In this document: positions 35,057-43,550 of the stretch, in pieces
Numbering within the stretch: position 1 is the stretch's first letter
Layout of the letters: each line of letters begins with the position of its first letter
From: DASVTR01 sp033855775
GTDB lineage: Bacteria > Acidobacteriota > Blastocatellia > Pyrinomonadales > Pyrinomonadaceae
Assembly (NCBI GenBank): GCA_033855775.1
Contig: JAWVFT010000140.1
Span: 40,229-104,228 of the forward strand
DNA: 64,000 nucleotides
Reading direction: 5' to 3'
Notes under the pieces: model-generated
Databases searched by the model: none
Seen by the model: the letters and a program-made list of their open reading frames with translations, nothing else
What the model was told of the DNA's origin: nothing
Made by a program: the position numbers and the translations under genes

Positions 35057-35369
35057 CTCTGGTTCCTTTAGTTAATCTGTAAAACCTGCCCGCGCCACAT
35101 AAAACAATTTGCGCGAATTAACAGTATTAAGATGCGGCACCGCGCACGGCGGATGTATTGCTGACTCGTCTGCGAAGAAGTATAGACCGCTCGCCGCCTT
35201 GCGCGCCACGTCCGTGAGCGCGTCTGGATTGAAACGTTTGACGCGCTGAGATTGCAACGTTGACAAGATTTGTCGTGCGGGCGAAGATGCATGGCGACTC
35301 TGTGAGAAGCGAAAAACTTTAATGTTCGAAGCCTGCGTTTATTATTCCTGACGACGCCGAACTCTTTTT
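35057..35369. other. 313-base divergent intergenic region
   Basis: It separates the BI-1 gene (minus) from the MFS-hydrolase gene (plus). A TTGACA at 35260-35265 faces the latter but lacks a good -10 at the expected distance. No ORF or RNA element is supported. Confidence 0.35.
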
Positions 35370-37574
35370 ATGTCCTCTGCTAACGCTGAAGCTGCGCCAC
35401 AGCCTGAAGTCTCGCGCGTCGCCGTCTGGCTCACTTGCCTGCTGATTCTCTCGGCCTTGATTGACTCGCAGGTCGTCGCCGCCATCGCTCCGCAGATTGC
35501 CGCGGGCCTGCACAGCCTGCCGACAATCGTGGCGAGCAGCGTCACCATCTACGCCGTGACGGCGGCGGCTGTGGCTCTCCTGTTGGGTCGCTATTCGCGC
35601 CGCATGCGCCCGCGCACATGGCTGCCCGTCGCCGCCCTTATCTTCGTCGCCGCGAGCCTGCTGGCCTCCGTCGCCACGCACATCTCCGTCTTCCTCGCGG
35701 CGCGCTCGCTGGCCGGGGTCGCGGGCGGACTGATTTCCGCGCTCGCCATCGCCGCGCTCGCCGACGCTTCGTCTTACGCCAAACGCGGACGACAGATGAG
35801 CGGCGTGGCCATCAGTTATTTTCTCGCGCCCGTCATCGGCGTTCCGCTCGGCACATTCCTGACGGCTAACTACGGCTGGCACTCCGTCTTCTCGATGGTC
35901 GCCGTGCTGTCCGCCGTCGCCGGACTGCTCATCAAACTATTTCCGCTGCCCGTCGCTGTGAGAGATGAAGCGGCGAGAGACGCGACGGCGAAGGATGAGA
36001 GACAAGCCGGAGCCGCGCCCGCGAAAATCTCGCTCTGGAAATTGATGAGCCGTTCGCGCTCGACGCGCATGGGCTTAATCAGCGCGTTCTTCGTCTCCGG
36101 CGGGCTGGTCGGCTTCACGACTTTTTTGGGAACGTGGCTGGCCGAAGCTTTCCACGCGGGGCCGCGTGAGGTCGGGCCAGTTTACGCGCTGGCTGGCGGC
36201 GGGGCCGTGTTGGGAAGCGTGCTCGGCGGCGCGCTGGCCGACCGTTTCGGCAAACGACGCACGGCTGCTCTGGGTAGCGCGTTGATGATTCTCTGCCTGC
36301 TGCTGCTGCCCACCTTCGCCTGGAGCGCGACGCTCTGGGCGTTGATTTGTCTGACGGCGTTTCTGGCCGCGCTGCGCGTCGCGCCGTTGCAGGCGATTGT
36401 CACGGAAGTAGTCGAACCCGCGGAGCGCGCAACGTACATCGCGCTCAGAAACAGCGCGTCGCAACTAGGCATCGCGGCGGCTGTCGCGGGCAGCGGGCGG
36501 CTCTACGCGGGCTACGGCCTGACCGGAGTCGGACTGCTCTGCGCTGCCCTGACCTTCGGGGCCTGGCTGACGATACGCATGCTCGAAGACCCGCACGACA
36601 AACTATCAAAGACGAACGCCGTCAAAGTTGAACGCCCGCAGAGAAGCGTCGCGCGACATTGGGCGCGCAGGCTCTTGATAGCCGTGTTGTGCGTCGTGCT
36701 GTTCGTCACGGTGGCGTTGCCTTTCATGTTGAGCTTCCTGATTACGAAGGCGGGGACGCGGCCCGGCGAGCGCGAGCGCGTTGACACGCCCGCCGCGATG
36801 GGCGCGACTTTCGAGAACGTCACGTTTGCTTCCATTGACGGCAATCAACTGTCCGGCTGGTATCTGCCGTCGAAGGAAAAAGGCGTGACGATTATCATGA
36901 CGCACGGGATGTTTCGCTCGCGTTATGAAATGCTGGAACGCGGCGTCGCCCTCTGGCGCGAGGGCTACGGCGTGCTGCTCTACGACTTGCGACGACACGG
37001 GCAGAGCCGCGGCGCCGAATTTTCAAGCATCGGCTACTACGAGCGACATGACGTGACGGCGGCCCTTGAGTTTGTGCGCGTTCGAGCGCCGGAACATAAA
37101 ATCGTGTTGATGGGAGTTTCGATGGGCGCGGCGGCGACGCTGCTGGCGGCGAGCGAGAGTGATGGCTTGCTCGGCGTTATCTCCGAATCGAGCTTTCTCT
37201 CGTTTAGCGACACCGTGCGTCATCACGTCAAGCTGGCAGGGCTGCCGTCGTTTCCTTTCGCCACGCTGTTGACCGCGTTCACGGCATGGCGTTTGAACTT
37301 TAACCCGGCGGACTTTGACCTGTTGCGGGCTGTGAAAAAAATCAAATGCCCGATTCTCTTCATCGGCGGCGGGGCCGACCGGCGGATGCCGAACGAGAGC
37401 GTGCTGGAACCGCTCTTTGCGGCGGCCAGCAATCCTTTGAAGCGCAAGTTTATCGTCGCGGGCGCGCAGCACGGCCACGCCTTCGACCGCGACGACGCGG
37501 CGCGCTCGGAATACATCGGCGCCGTCACGGATTTCCTGCGCGCTATTGAATCGTCGCCGCCTGTTGTAGAGTGA
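35370..37574 (+). CDS. MFS transporter fused to an alpha/beta hydrolase
   Basis: One uninterrupted 734-residue frame combines two families. Residues 1 to about 410 are a major facilitator transporter with about 12 transmembrane segments (RVAVWLTCLLILSALIDSQV, LAGVAGGLISALAIAALAD, GALADRFGKRR loop). It resembles drug/arabinose-efflux-type members. A further membrane segment at about 430-455 leads into a hydrolase at about 480-734. This has oxyanion motif MTHGMF, nucleophile elbow GVSMGAA (Ser near 584), Asp in GGGADRRMP (near 671) and His in AQHGHAFD (near 702), so the triad is complete. The catalytic domain could face either side depending on the extra segment. Coupled export and hydrolysis of a substrate is inferred. 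Confidence 0.88.
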   Translation: MSSANAEAAPQPEVSRVAVWLTCLLILSALIDSQVVAAIAPQIAAGLHSLPTIVASSVTIYAVTAAAVALLLGRYSRRMRPRTWLPVAALIFVAASLLASVATHISVFLAARSLAGVAGGLISALAIAALADASSYAKRGRQMSGVAISYFLAPVIGVPLGTFLTANYGWHSVFSMVAVLSAVAGLLIKLFPLPVAVRDEAARDATAKDERQAGAAPAKISLWKLMSRSRSTRMGLISAFFVSGGLVGFTTFLGTWLAEAFHAGPREVGPVYALAGGGAVLGSVLGGALADRFGKRRTAALGSALMILCLLLLPTFAWSATLWALICLTAFLAALRVAPLQAIVTEVVEPAERATYIALRNSASQLGIAAAVAGSGRLYAGYGLTGVGLLCAALTFGAWLTIRMLEDPHDKLSKTNAVKVERPQRSVARHWARRLLIAVLCVVLFVTVALPFMLSFLITKAGTRPGERERVDTPAAMGATFENVTFASIDGNQLSGWYLPSKEKGVTIIMTHGMFRSRYEMLERGVALWREGYGVLLYDLRRHGQSRGAEFSSIGYYERHDVTAALEFVRVRAPEHKIVLMGVSMGAAATLLAASESDGLLGVISESSFLSFSDTVRHHVKLAGLPSFPFATLLTAFTAWRLNFNPADFDLLRAVKKIKCPILFIGGGADRRMPNESVLEPLFAAASNPLKRKFIVAGAQHGHAFDRDDAARSEYIGAVTDFLRAIESSPPVVE

Positions 37575-37664
37575 AACTGAAAAGCCTGTTCGCACGTATC
37601 AAAGTTTATTCGCGTAGTAAACACCAGCCAGTTTGTTATTCAAAAGAGAAAGGAAGTTATTAAA

Positions 37665-38315
37665 ATGAAGTTCAACGGAAAAGCCCTTGTTCGCTCGTTA
37701 CTCTACGTCGCCGTCGTCTGTGCCTGCCTGGGCGCGGGCGGTTCCTTGCGCGCTCTGGCGCAGGACGGCAACATGAGCGGCGGCGCGACGAAGACAGACC
37801 CGCGCAAGTTGACGACGATTCAAACCGCTTCGGCGGATGTCGGCAAAAACAAAAAGGCCGTCGAGGTGCGCTATCTCAATCTGCCGTTCGGCGCTCCGAC
37901 CTTCGGCTACATGGAAGTCGGCGGCGACCGCTACTACAGCAACCGGACGTGGCCGATTCTGCACCTGACCCTGACGCAAAACGCGATGTATGACGGCAAG
38001 GCTCTCGCGCCGGGCGACTACGTTTTCTACATCACGCCGAAGAGCGAGCAACTGAAGACCACTTCGATGATGCTCACCCTCGCTTCGTTTAAGCCTGCGA
38101 CGGCGGGCGGCACGTTCCTCGTTCCCGGCGATGTCTTCACAGAGACGCCGAAGGACGCGATTGTCATCAGCCAGAAAGCCGTGACGTTCGGCAAGGGCGC
38201 GGAAGTCGCTCCGGCCTTGCAAGTCTGGGTCGGCACGGAGGGCAAGGGCAAGGATGTTGACATTAAGTTGCACTACGGCGACCGGACGTTGACGGAAAAG
38301 CTGACGTTGAAATAG
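37665..38315 (+). CDS. Secreted beta-rich protein, unknown
   Basis: The 216-residue product has a signal peptide (LLYVAVVCACLGAGGSLRALA) and then a beta-rich domain (VEVRYLNLPFGAPTFGYMEV, LAPGDYVFYITPKSEQLKTT, LQVWVGTEGKGKDVDIKLHY). The L-x-PGDY-x-FYI-x-P segment recalls DUF2911-type periplasmic domains, but I cannot confirm the family. AAAGGA lies ahead of the ATG. Flanking genes give no functional clue. Confidence 0.7.
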   Translation: MKFNGKALVRSLLYVAVVCACLGAGGSLRALAQDGNMSGGATKTDPRKLTTIQTASADVGKNKKAVEVRYLNLPFGAPTFGYMEVGGDRYYSNRTWPILHLTLTQNAMYDGKALAPGDYVFYITPKSEQLKTTSMMLTLASFKPATAGGTFLVPGDVFTETPKDAIVISQKAVTFGKGAEVAPALQVWVGTEGKGKDVDIKLHYGDRTLTEKLTLK

Positions 38316-38359
38316 GTCTGCGGTCAACGTTTTTCCGATGCCTTCGGAGGAGAAGATTG

Positions 38360-38791
38360 ATGGACGAGAAGAACGTCTCGGAAGCGCGCGAGGCCGGGGC
38401 TGCCGCTGCCACGGCTGTGGCCGACACGGGCGAGTTGATTCCGGCGGCGGCGCATGAGCCGCCCGCTTCCTACTCGATGCTTGAGCCGCGCATGAAGAAG
38501 GTCTACGGCGCTTACTACAAAGAGTTGTACTACACGCCCGAACGCCGCGTGCTCGACCCGAAAGTGCAGGAGTTGATTTCGATTGCCGCTTCGCTCGTGG
38601 CTAAATGCGACGGCTGCATCGATGGCCACATGAAGAAGGCCATCGAACTCGGCGCGACCAAAGAAGAAATCAGCGAGACAATCTGCATCGCGGCGGCCAT
38701 CAACGCCGCCGCGATGATAGACCTCAGCGACCAGACCGCCGCCCGCTTAGGCTTGAACCACTTTCCTTCCAAGCCCGCGGAGAAACCATAA
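38360..38791 (+). CDS. Carboxymuconolactone decarboxylase / AhpD-like protein
   Basis: AhpD-like proteins use a CxxC pair as alkylhydroperoxidase or disulfide reductant. The 143-residue product has an Ala-rich N-terminal extension (about 35 residues) and then the helical CMD domain with VQELISIAASLVAKCDGCID, where the Cys pair is near 83 and 86. GHMKKAIELGATKEEISETI follows, with the usual histidine just after the second cysteine. I choose ATG 38360, preceded by GGAGGAG, over the TTG one codon earlier. The secreted esterase gene starts 22 bases downstream. Confidence 0.88.
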   Translation: MDEKNVSEAREAGAAAATAVADTGELIPAAAHEPPASYSMLEPRMKKVYGAYYKELYYTPERRVLDPKVQELISIAASLVAKCDGCIDGHMKKAIELGATKEEISETICIAAAINAAAMIDLSDQTAARLGLNHFPSKPAEKP

Positions 38792-38813
38792 CCGAAAGGA
38801 TGAACGCGAAACG

Positions 38814-39782
38814 ATGAAGGCTGAAGTTAAAGAGGAATTAAACCCGCGCGCTATCTCTTTTGTTCATCGCAACGCGCTCATCCTTTCTCGTTTTCTCTGC
38901 GCCGCTACGGCGGCTCTCTTGTTGATTTTCAATCTCGCGGGAAACTCTCGCGCGCAGGAGGCTGCGGCGCGCGGGCGCATCGAGTACACGAAGTTTCAAT
39001 CGGAGAGTTTGGGGCGCGAAGTCAACTGCGCGATTTCGTTGCCGCCTTCATATGACCGCGAAGCGAAGCGGCGTTATCCGGTCTTAATTTTCCTGCACGG
39101 CTTTAACAACAGCGAGCGCGATTGGGAAGAGCGAGGGATGCAGGCACGGCTCGAAGAACTGCGCGCTTCGGGAAAAGTCGGCGAGTTTATCATCGCCCTG
39201 CCTTACGGCGCGCGCAGCTTTTATCTGAACGGCAAAGACGGCACGCGCTATGAAGATGCCATCGTCAAAGACTTCATTCCGTTTGTTGACAAGACGTATC
39301 GCACGCTCGCCGCGCCGCGCTCGCGCATGATTGAAGGGATTTCGATGGGCGGCTACGGCGCGTTGATGATTGCCTTCAAGCATCCGCAAATGTTCGCCGC
39401 AGTCTCGGCCCACAGCGCAGCCCTCTTTGAAGATTTGCCGAAGCCGCCCGCGAGCGCGACGGACGGGCGCGCGTCGTTTCGTTACCAGATGGCCTCGAAA
39501 CTCTACGGCTCGCCGTTCGACGTGCCATTCTTTCAGGACAACAATCCGCTCAATCTGGCGAAGGCCAACGCCGCCAATGTCAAGAGCCTGAAAATCTATT
39601 TCGATGTCGGCGAGCAAGACGCATACGGCTTCGACGCGGGCAATCGCCAACTCGACTCAACCTTGACCGCCGCCGGAATCAAGCACGAATTTCACCTCGC
39701 GCCCGGCGAACACGGTTGGGCGTTCCTGCTCTCGCGCAGCGCGGAGGCTCTCGCCTTCGACTGGAACGCCCTGCGCCAGTAA
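38814..39782 (+). CDS. Secreted serine esterase (esterase D family)
   Basis: The 322-residue alpha/beta hydrolase has an internal hydrophobic signal-like segment after a polar N-terminus (FLCAATAALLLIFNLAGNSRA, residues 27-47). The catalytic core includes YPVLIFLHGFNNSERDW (oxyanion region) and the nucleophile elbow EGISMGGYGAL with Ser near 178. The acid lies in DVGEQDAYG and the His in PGEHGWAFL. Relatives include S-formylglutathione hydrolase, feruloyl and enterobactin esterases. With a signal peptide, a periplasmic or extracellular acyl-ester hydrolase is more likely. It may be cotranscribed with the AhpD-like gene. Confidence 0.87.
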   Translation: MKAEVKEELNPRAISFVHRNALILSRFLCAATAALLLIFNLAGNSRAQEAAARGRIEYTKFQSESLGREVNCAISLPPSYDREAKRRYPVLIFLHGFNNSERDWEERGMQARLEELRASGKVGEFIIALPYGARSFYLNGKDGTRYEDAIVKDFIPFVDKTYRTLAAPRSRMIEGISMGGYGALMIAFKHPQMFAAVSAHSAALFEDLPKPPASATDGRASFRYQMASKLYGSPFDVPFFQDNNPLNLAKANAANVKSLKIYFDVGEQDAYGFDAGNRQLDSTLTAAGIKHEFHLAPGEHGWAFLLSRSAEALAFDWNALRQ

Positions 39783-39945
39783 GTTGTCAAGCTCTGAAGC
39801 GCGCCCGCTCCTCAAACTTTTTCCGGCGGTGTTATACTTCCAAGGTCGAAAGCCAACAATATTTCATGTAATGATGAAAGCGCGCGGCTGCGTTTTCATC
39901 GCGGCGCAAACGGATGTCGGCGCGCGTTGACGAGTCAAAAGGAAG

Positions 39946-42513
39946 ATGGCGAAGCAAGCTGAAACAAATCTTGAAGGTAAGCGTGAAGCGACGGAGGAAG
40001 CCGCGTCCGCGGAGGCCAGCCATTACAACACGGGACCGCAGGCAAGCGGCGGCAACGCGCCTGCTTCGAAGAGTGAAGAAGCAACGCTCTCATCCAGCGG
40101 CGATTCTTTTGTTTCATCCAACAGCGATTCTTCCGATGCAACTTCGCAGCAACGCGACGAGCTTGCTAAGAGCGACGACGCGCAGGTTGGGGCGCAGCCG
40201 CCGGAAGAGTTGACGGGCCTTGAGACAAAGCCTGTCAGCACAATCGCCGGTGGCATTCCGGCCATCGTCTCTTCGATGAAGCACGCTTGGGGCGAGATGG
40301 GCGTCGTGCGCGGCACGCGGACGCTGTTGCGACTCAATCAGAAGGACGGCTTCGATTGTCCCGGCTGCGCGTGGCCTGACCCAGAGGGCGAGCGTTCGCA
40401 CGTCGAGTTCTGCGAGAACGGGGCGAAGCACGTCGCCGACGAAGCGACACGGAAGCGCGCGACCACTGAGTTCTTTCGTCAATGGAGCGTGGCCGATTTA
40501 GCGCGCAAGTCCGACTACTGGCTCGGCCAGCAGGGACGCCTCACGCAGCCTTTAATCCTGCGACGCGGTGGCACTCACTACGAGCCGCTCGCGTGGGATG
40601 AAGCCTTCGCTATCATCGCCGCCGAATTGAACGCGCTCGACAGCCCGGACGAAGCTCTCTTCTACACCTCCGGCCGCGCCAGCAACGAAGCGGCCTTTCT
40701 CTATCAACTCTTCGTTCGCCAGTTCGGCACAAACAATCTGCCCGACTGCTCGAACATGTGCCACGAATCTTCCGGCACGGCCCTGACGGAAACCATCGGC
40801 ATCGGCAAGGGAACGGTCACGCTCGACGACTTTCAAAAGGCCGAGACCATCATCGTCATCGGGCAGAATCCGGGGACGAATCACCCGCGCATGCTGACCG
40901 CGTTGCAGGCTGCAAAGCGCAAGGGCTGTTATCTCATCCATATCAATCCGCTGCCGGAGACGGGCTTGAATCGTTTCAAGCACCCGCAGGAGGTCTTCAA
41001 AATCTTAGGGCAGGGAACGGAACTCGCGGACCTCTTTCTGCAAGTCAGAATCAACGGCGATGTCGCGCTCTTGAAGGGCATCATGAAAGAGATGCTGGAA
41101 GAAGAAGCGCGGCGTCCCGGCGAAGTCCTCGCGCATCAATTCATCAACGAGCGAACGGAAGGCTTTGCGGAGTTTGAGCGCGCATTACGGGAAGCGAGTT
41201 GGGACGCAATCGTCGAGCAGAGCGGCATCAGCCGCGAGCAGATGAAAGAGGCCGCCGCCGTCTTGATGAAATCAGAGCGCGTCATCTGTTGTTGGGCGAT
41301 GGGCCTGACGCAGCACAAGAACGCCGTCGCCAACATACAGGAGATAGTCAACCTGCTTCTTCTGCGCGGGCAGATTGGCAAGCCGGGCGCGGGCGTGTGT
41401 CCCGTGCGCGGCCACAGCAACGTGCAGGGCGACAGGACGATGGGCATCTGGGAACGCCCGACCGAGAGCTTTCTGAACAGCCTCGCGGCGGAGTTTAACT
41501 TTGAGCCGCCACGCCGTCATGGCCTTGACACTGTGGAATCAATCAAGGCGATGCATGAAGGCAGAGCGAAACTCTTCTTTGCCCTCGGCGGCAACTTTCT
41601 TTCGGCGACGCCCGACACGGAGTACACCGCGCGCGCCCTGCGCCGCTGTCGCCTGACCGCGCAGGTTTCGACCAAGCTCAATCGCTCGCATCTCATCACG
41701 GGCGAGCAGGCTTTGATACTGCCTTGCCTTGGGCGCACAGAGGTTGACGAGCAGGCGGGCGGAGCGCAGTTCGTCAGCATGGAAAATTCGATGGGCGTCG
41801 TTCACAGTTCGCGCGGCCACCTCGCGCCCGCTTCCGAACACTTGTTAAGCGAAGTGAAAATCGTCGCGCGCCTCGCCGCTGCCACGCTCGGCGCGCGCAG
41901 CAAGGTTGACTGGCTTCATCTCTCCGACGATTACGACCGCATACGCGAACGCATCGCCAATGTCATTCCCGGCTTTGAGGATTACAACCGTCGCGTGCGC
42001 GAGCCTGCGGGCTTTTACCTGCCCAACTCACCGCGCGAGGGCCGCTTCAATACCGGCACCGAAAAGGCTCGCTTCACCATTCACGCTCTGCCGCGTCATG
42101 AGCTTCAGGCGGGACAATTCTTGATGATGACGATGCGGAGCCACGACCAGTTCAACACGACCGTCTACGGCCTTGACGACCGCTATCGCGGGATTTACAA
42201 CGAGCGGCGCGTCGTGCTGCTCAACGTTGAAGACATAGGCGAGGCCGGACTCAAGGCGGGCGACGTTGTTGACCTCTTCAGTCACTTCGAAGGAGAAACG
42301 CGCGTCGCGCGCCGCTTCGTCGTCGTCGCTTATAATATTCCGCGCCGCTGCGCCGCGACTTACTTTCCAGAAACCAACGTCCTCGTTCCCGTCCGCAGCG
42401 TCGCCGAAAAAAGCAACACGCCTGCCTCGAAATCCGTCGTTATCAGCATCGAGCCGACAGCGGGGACGACCGCCAAGTTTGATTACAATCATGTGGACGG
42501 CGGAGATGCTTGA
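39946..42513 (+). CDS. YdeP/FdhF-like molybdopterin oxidoreductase with Ser-rich N-terminal extension
   Basis: The 855-residue protein belongs to the formate-dehydrogenase-alpha-like subfamily of molybdopterin enzymes typified by E. coli YdeP. The core begins near residue 95 and shows the subfamily [Fe-S] segment FDCPGCAWPDP (near 139) and FCENGAK. Molybdopterin-contact segments YTSGRASNEAAF, CHESSG, IVIGQNPGTNHPR and GLTQHKNAV follow. A C-terminal molydop_binding domain includes LPRHELQAGQFLMMTMRSHD. The first ~90 residues are a Ser/Glu/Ala-rich extension of low complexity, unusual for the family, with no twin-arginine signal, so it is cytosolic. The substrate is not established. AAAGGA precedes the ATG. 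Confidence 0.9.
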   Translation: MAKQAETNLEGKREATEEAASAEASHYNTGPQASGGNAPASKSEEATLSSSGDSFVSSNSDSSDATSQQRDELAKSDDAQVGAQPPEELTGLETKPVSTIAGGIPAIVSSMKHAWGEMGVVRGTRTLLRLNQKDGFDCPGCAWPDPEGERSHVEFCENGAKHVADEATRKRATTEFFRQWSVADLARKSDYWLGQQGRLTQPLILRRGGTHYEPLAWDEAFAIIAAELNALDSPDEALFYTSGRASNEAAFLYQLFVRQFGTNNLPDCSNMCHESSGTALTETIGIGKGTVTLDDFQKAETIIVIGQNPGTNHPRMLTALQAAKRKGCYLIHINPLPETGLNRFKHPQEVFKILGQGTELADLFLQVRINGDVALLKGIMKEMLEEEARRPGEVLAHQFINERTEGFAEFERALREASWDAIVEQSGISREQMKEAAAVLMKSERVICCWAMGLTQHKNAVANIQEIVNLLLLRGQIGKPGAGVCPVRGHSNVQGDRTMGIWERPTESFLNSLAAEFNFEPPRRHGLDTVESIKAMHEGRAKLFFALGGNFLSATPDTEYTARALRRCRLTAQVSTKLNRSHLITGEQALILPCLGRTEVDEQAGGAQFVSMENSMGVVHSSRGHLAPASEHLLSEVKIVARLAAATLGARSKVDWLHLSDDYDRIRERIANVIPGFEDYNRRVREPAGFYLPNSPREGRFNTGTEKARFTIHALPRHELQAGQFLMMTMRSHDQFNTTVYGLDDRYRGIYNERRVVLLNVEDIGEAGLKAGDVVDLFSHFEGETRVARRFVVVAYNIPRRCAATYFPETNVLVPVRSVAEKSNTPASKSVVISIEPTAGTTAKFDYNHVDGGDA

Positions 42514-42632
42514 CGGCTTCACGCCGAGGCGCAAAGCGGAAACGGAAGGCGCAAAGAGTTGAGTTTCAGCAAAGCCTTGAACTGCTTCTTTGTGAGATTC
42601 GGTTTTTCTTTGCCTTTGCGCCTTTGCGTGAA
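42514..42632 (+). repeat. GCGCAAAG hairpin repeat block
   Basis: TTCACGCCGAGGCGCAAAG (42518-42536) and CTTTGCGCCTTTGCGTGAA (42614-42632) are reverse complements with two mismatches over 19 bases. Inner words AAGGCGCAAAGA and TCTTTGCC also pair. The block begins at the stop codon of the molybdoenzyme gene. Confidence 0.85.
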
Positions 42633-42706
42633 ACGCTTGCTTCCATTATCGTGTACTGCGATTTAGCTAAACCGGCTCCTACTTTCACCAAAGAAAGAGA
42701 GAAATT

Positions 42707-43177
42707 ATGCTCCCCCGTATCCTGCGTTTTATTCGTCTGCCGCTGCTGTTGATTTTCCTTTTCGCCGTCGGGCGTTTCATCCTTGGCGTGGCCGGAATGC
42801 CATACACGCCGCGCGGCAACGCCGTCTTCTCGGTCATCGGCCTGACCTTCGTCAGCAGCTTTTACTGGGGCGCGCTGTCGGGTCGCGTCGGCGGCTTTAG
42901 CTGGCTCGGCGCTGCGCTCATCGGAGTCGCGCTCGGCCTCTTCGCGCAGATTCTAATCTTCAGCGCGACGGCCCTCAGCTACGCTCTGGACCTCAACACT
43001 TACTATCGCCACTGGGACGCGCTGAACTTGCCGGAAGGCACGGCTGCGACGATGCAACAGGCGTTGAAGATTCGCGCGGTCGGATTGTTGACTGGCCCGA
43101 TTCCCCCGGCCATCATCGCGCTCATCGGTCGCGCCCTCGGCGCGCTCGCGCCCGGTCGCCAGCATTCCGATTACTGA
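42707..43177 (+). CDS. Small integral membrane protein, unknown
   Basis: The 156-residue protein has about four hydrophobic segments (LPLLLIFLFAVGRFILGVAG, VIGLTFVSSFYWGAL, LGAALIGVALGLFAQILIF, VGLLTGPIPPAIIALIGRAL). No known family is recognised. Its last seven bases overlap the 3' end of the cupredoxin gene on the opposite strand. Confidence 0.7.
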   Translation: MLPRILRFIRLPLLLIFLFAVGRFILGVAGMPYTPRGNAVFSVIGLTFVSSFYWGALSGRVGGFSWLGAALIGVALGLFAQILIFSATALSYALDLNTYYRHWDALNLPEGTAATMQQALKIRAVGLLTGPIPPAIIALIGRALGALAPGRQHSDY

Positions 43178-43545
43178 ACTATCAATCGCCCGCGCAGCAT
43201 ATTCATCCCGCAAGTGAAGGTGAACTCGCCCGCGCTCTCCGGCGTGAACTCGATGGCGGTCGTCTGGTAGGCGGGCAGATGACGCGCGATGTGCAAGTCG
43301 CCGAAGATGACCTCTTCGCTGCACGAGGCCGTCTCGTCGCGGTAAAAGTTGAGACGGACGGGAACGCCCGCGCGGACGACTACCACGTCCGGCGAGTAGC
43401 CGCCCTTGACCGTAATCTTTATCTCCTGCACGCCGCCTTCGCTCAAGCCTGCGGAGACCTGCTCGCGCTCGCCGAAGAAATGCCAGAGCACAAAACAGAT
43501 GGCCGCCGCCGCGCCTGTGACAACGAAGATTTCCGTCGCGTCCAT
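43171..43545 (-). CDS. Membrane-anchored cupredoxin-domain protein
   Basis: The 124-residue product has one N-terminal transmembrane anchor (IFVVTGAAAAICFVLWHFF) and a cupredoxin-like domain at about 40-124: EIKITVKGGYSPDVVVVRAG, then SCSEEVIFGDLHIARHLP and FTFTCGMNMLRGRLIV. Candidate copper ligands are the first Cys, the His of DLHIARH, and the Cys/Met of CGMNM. The domain appears with copper ATPases and probably buffers or delivers copper outside the membrane. I use ATG 43545; a TTG at 43554 would overlap the copA stop and add three residues. It is the last gene of the copA operon. Confidence 0.82.
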   Translation of the reverse strand: MDATEIFVVTGAAAAICFVLWHFFGEREQVSAGLSEGGVQEIKITVKGGYSPDVVVVRAGVPVRLNFYRDETASCSEEVIFGDLHIARHLPAYQTTAIEFTPESAGEFTFTCGMNMLRGRLIVQ

Positions 43546-43550
43546 GCCCT

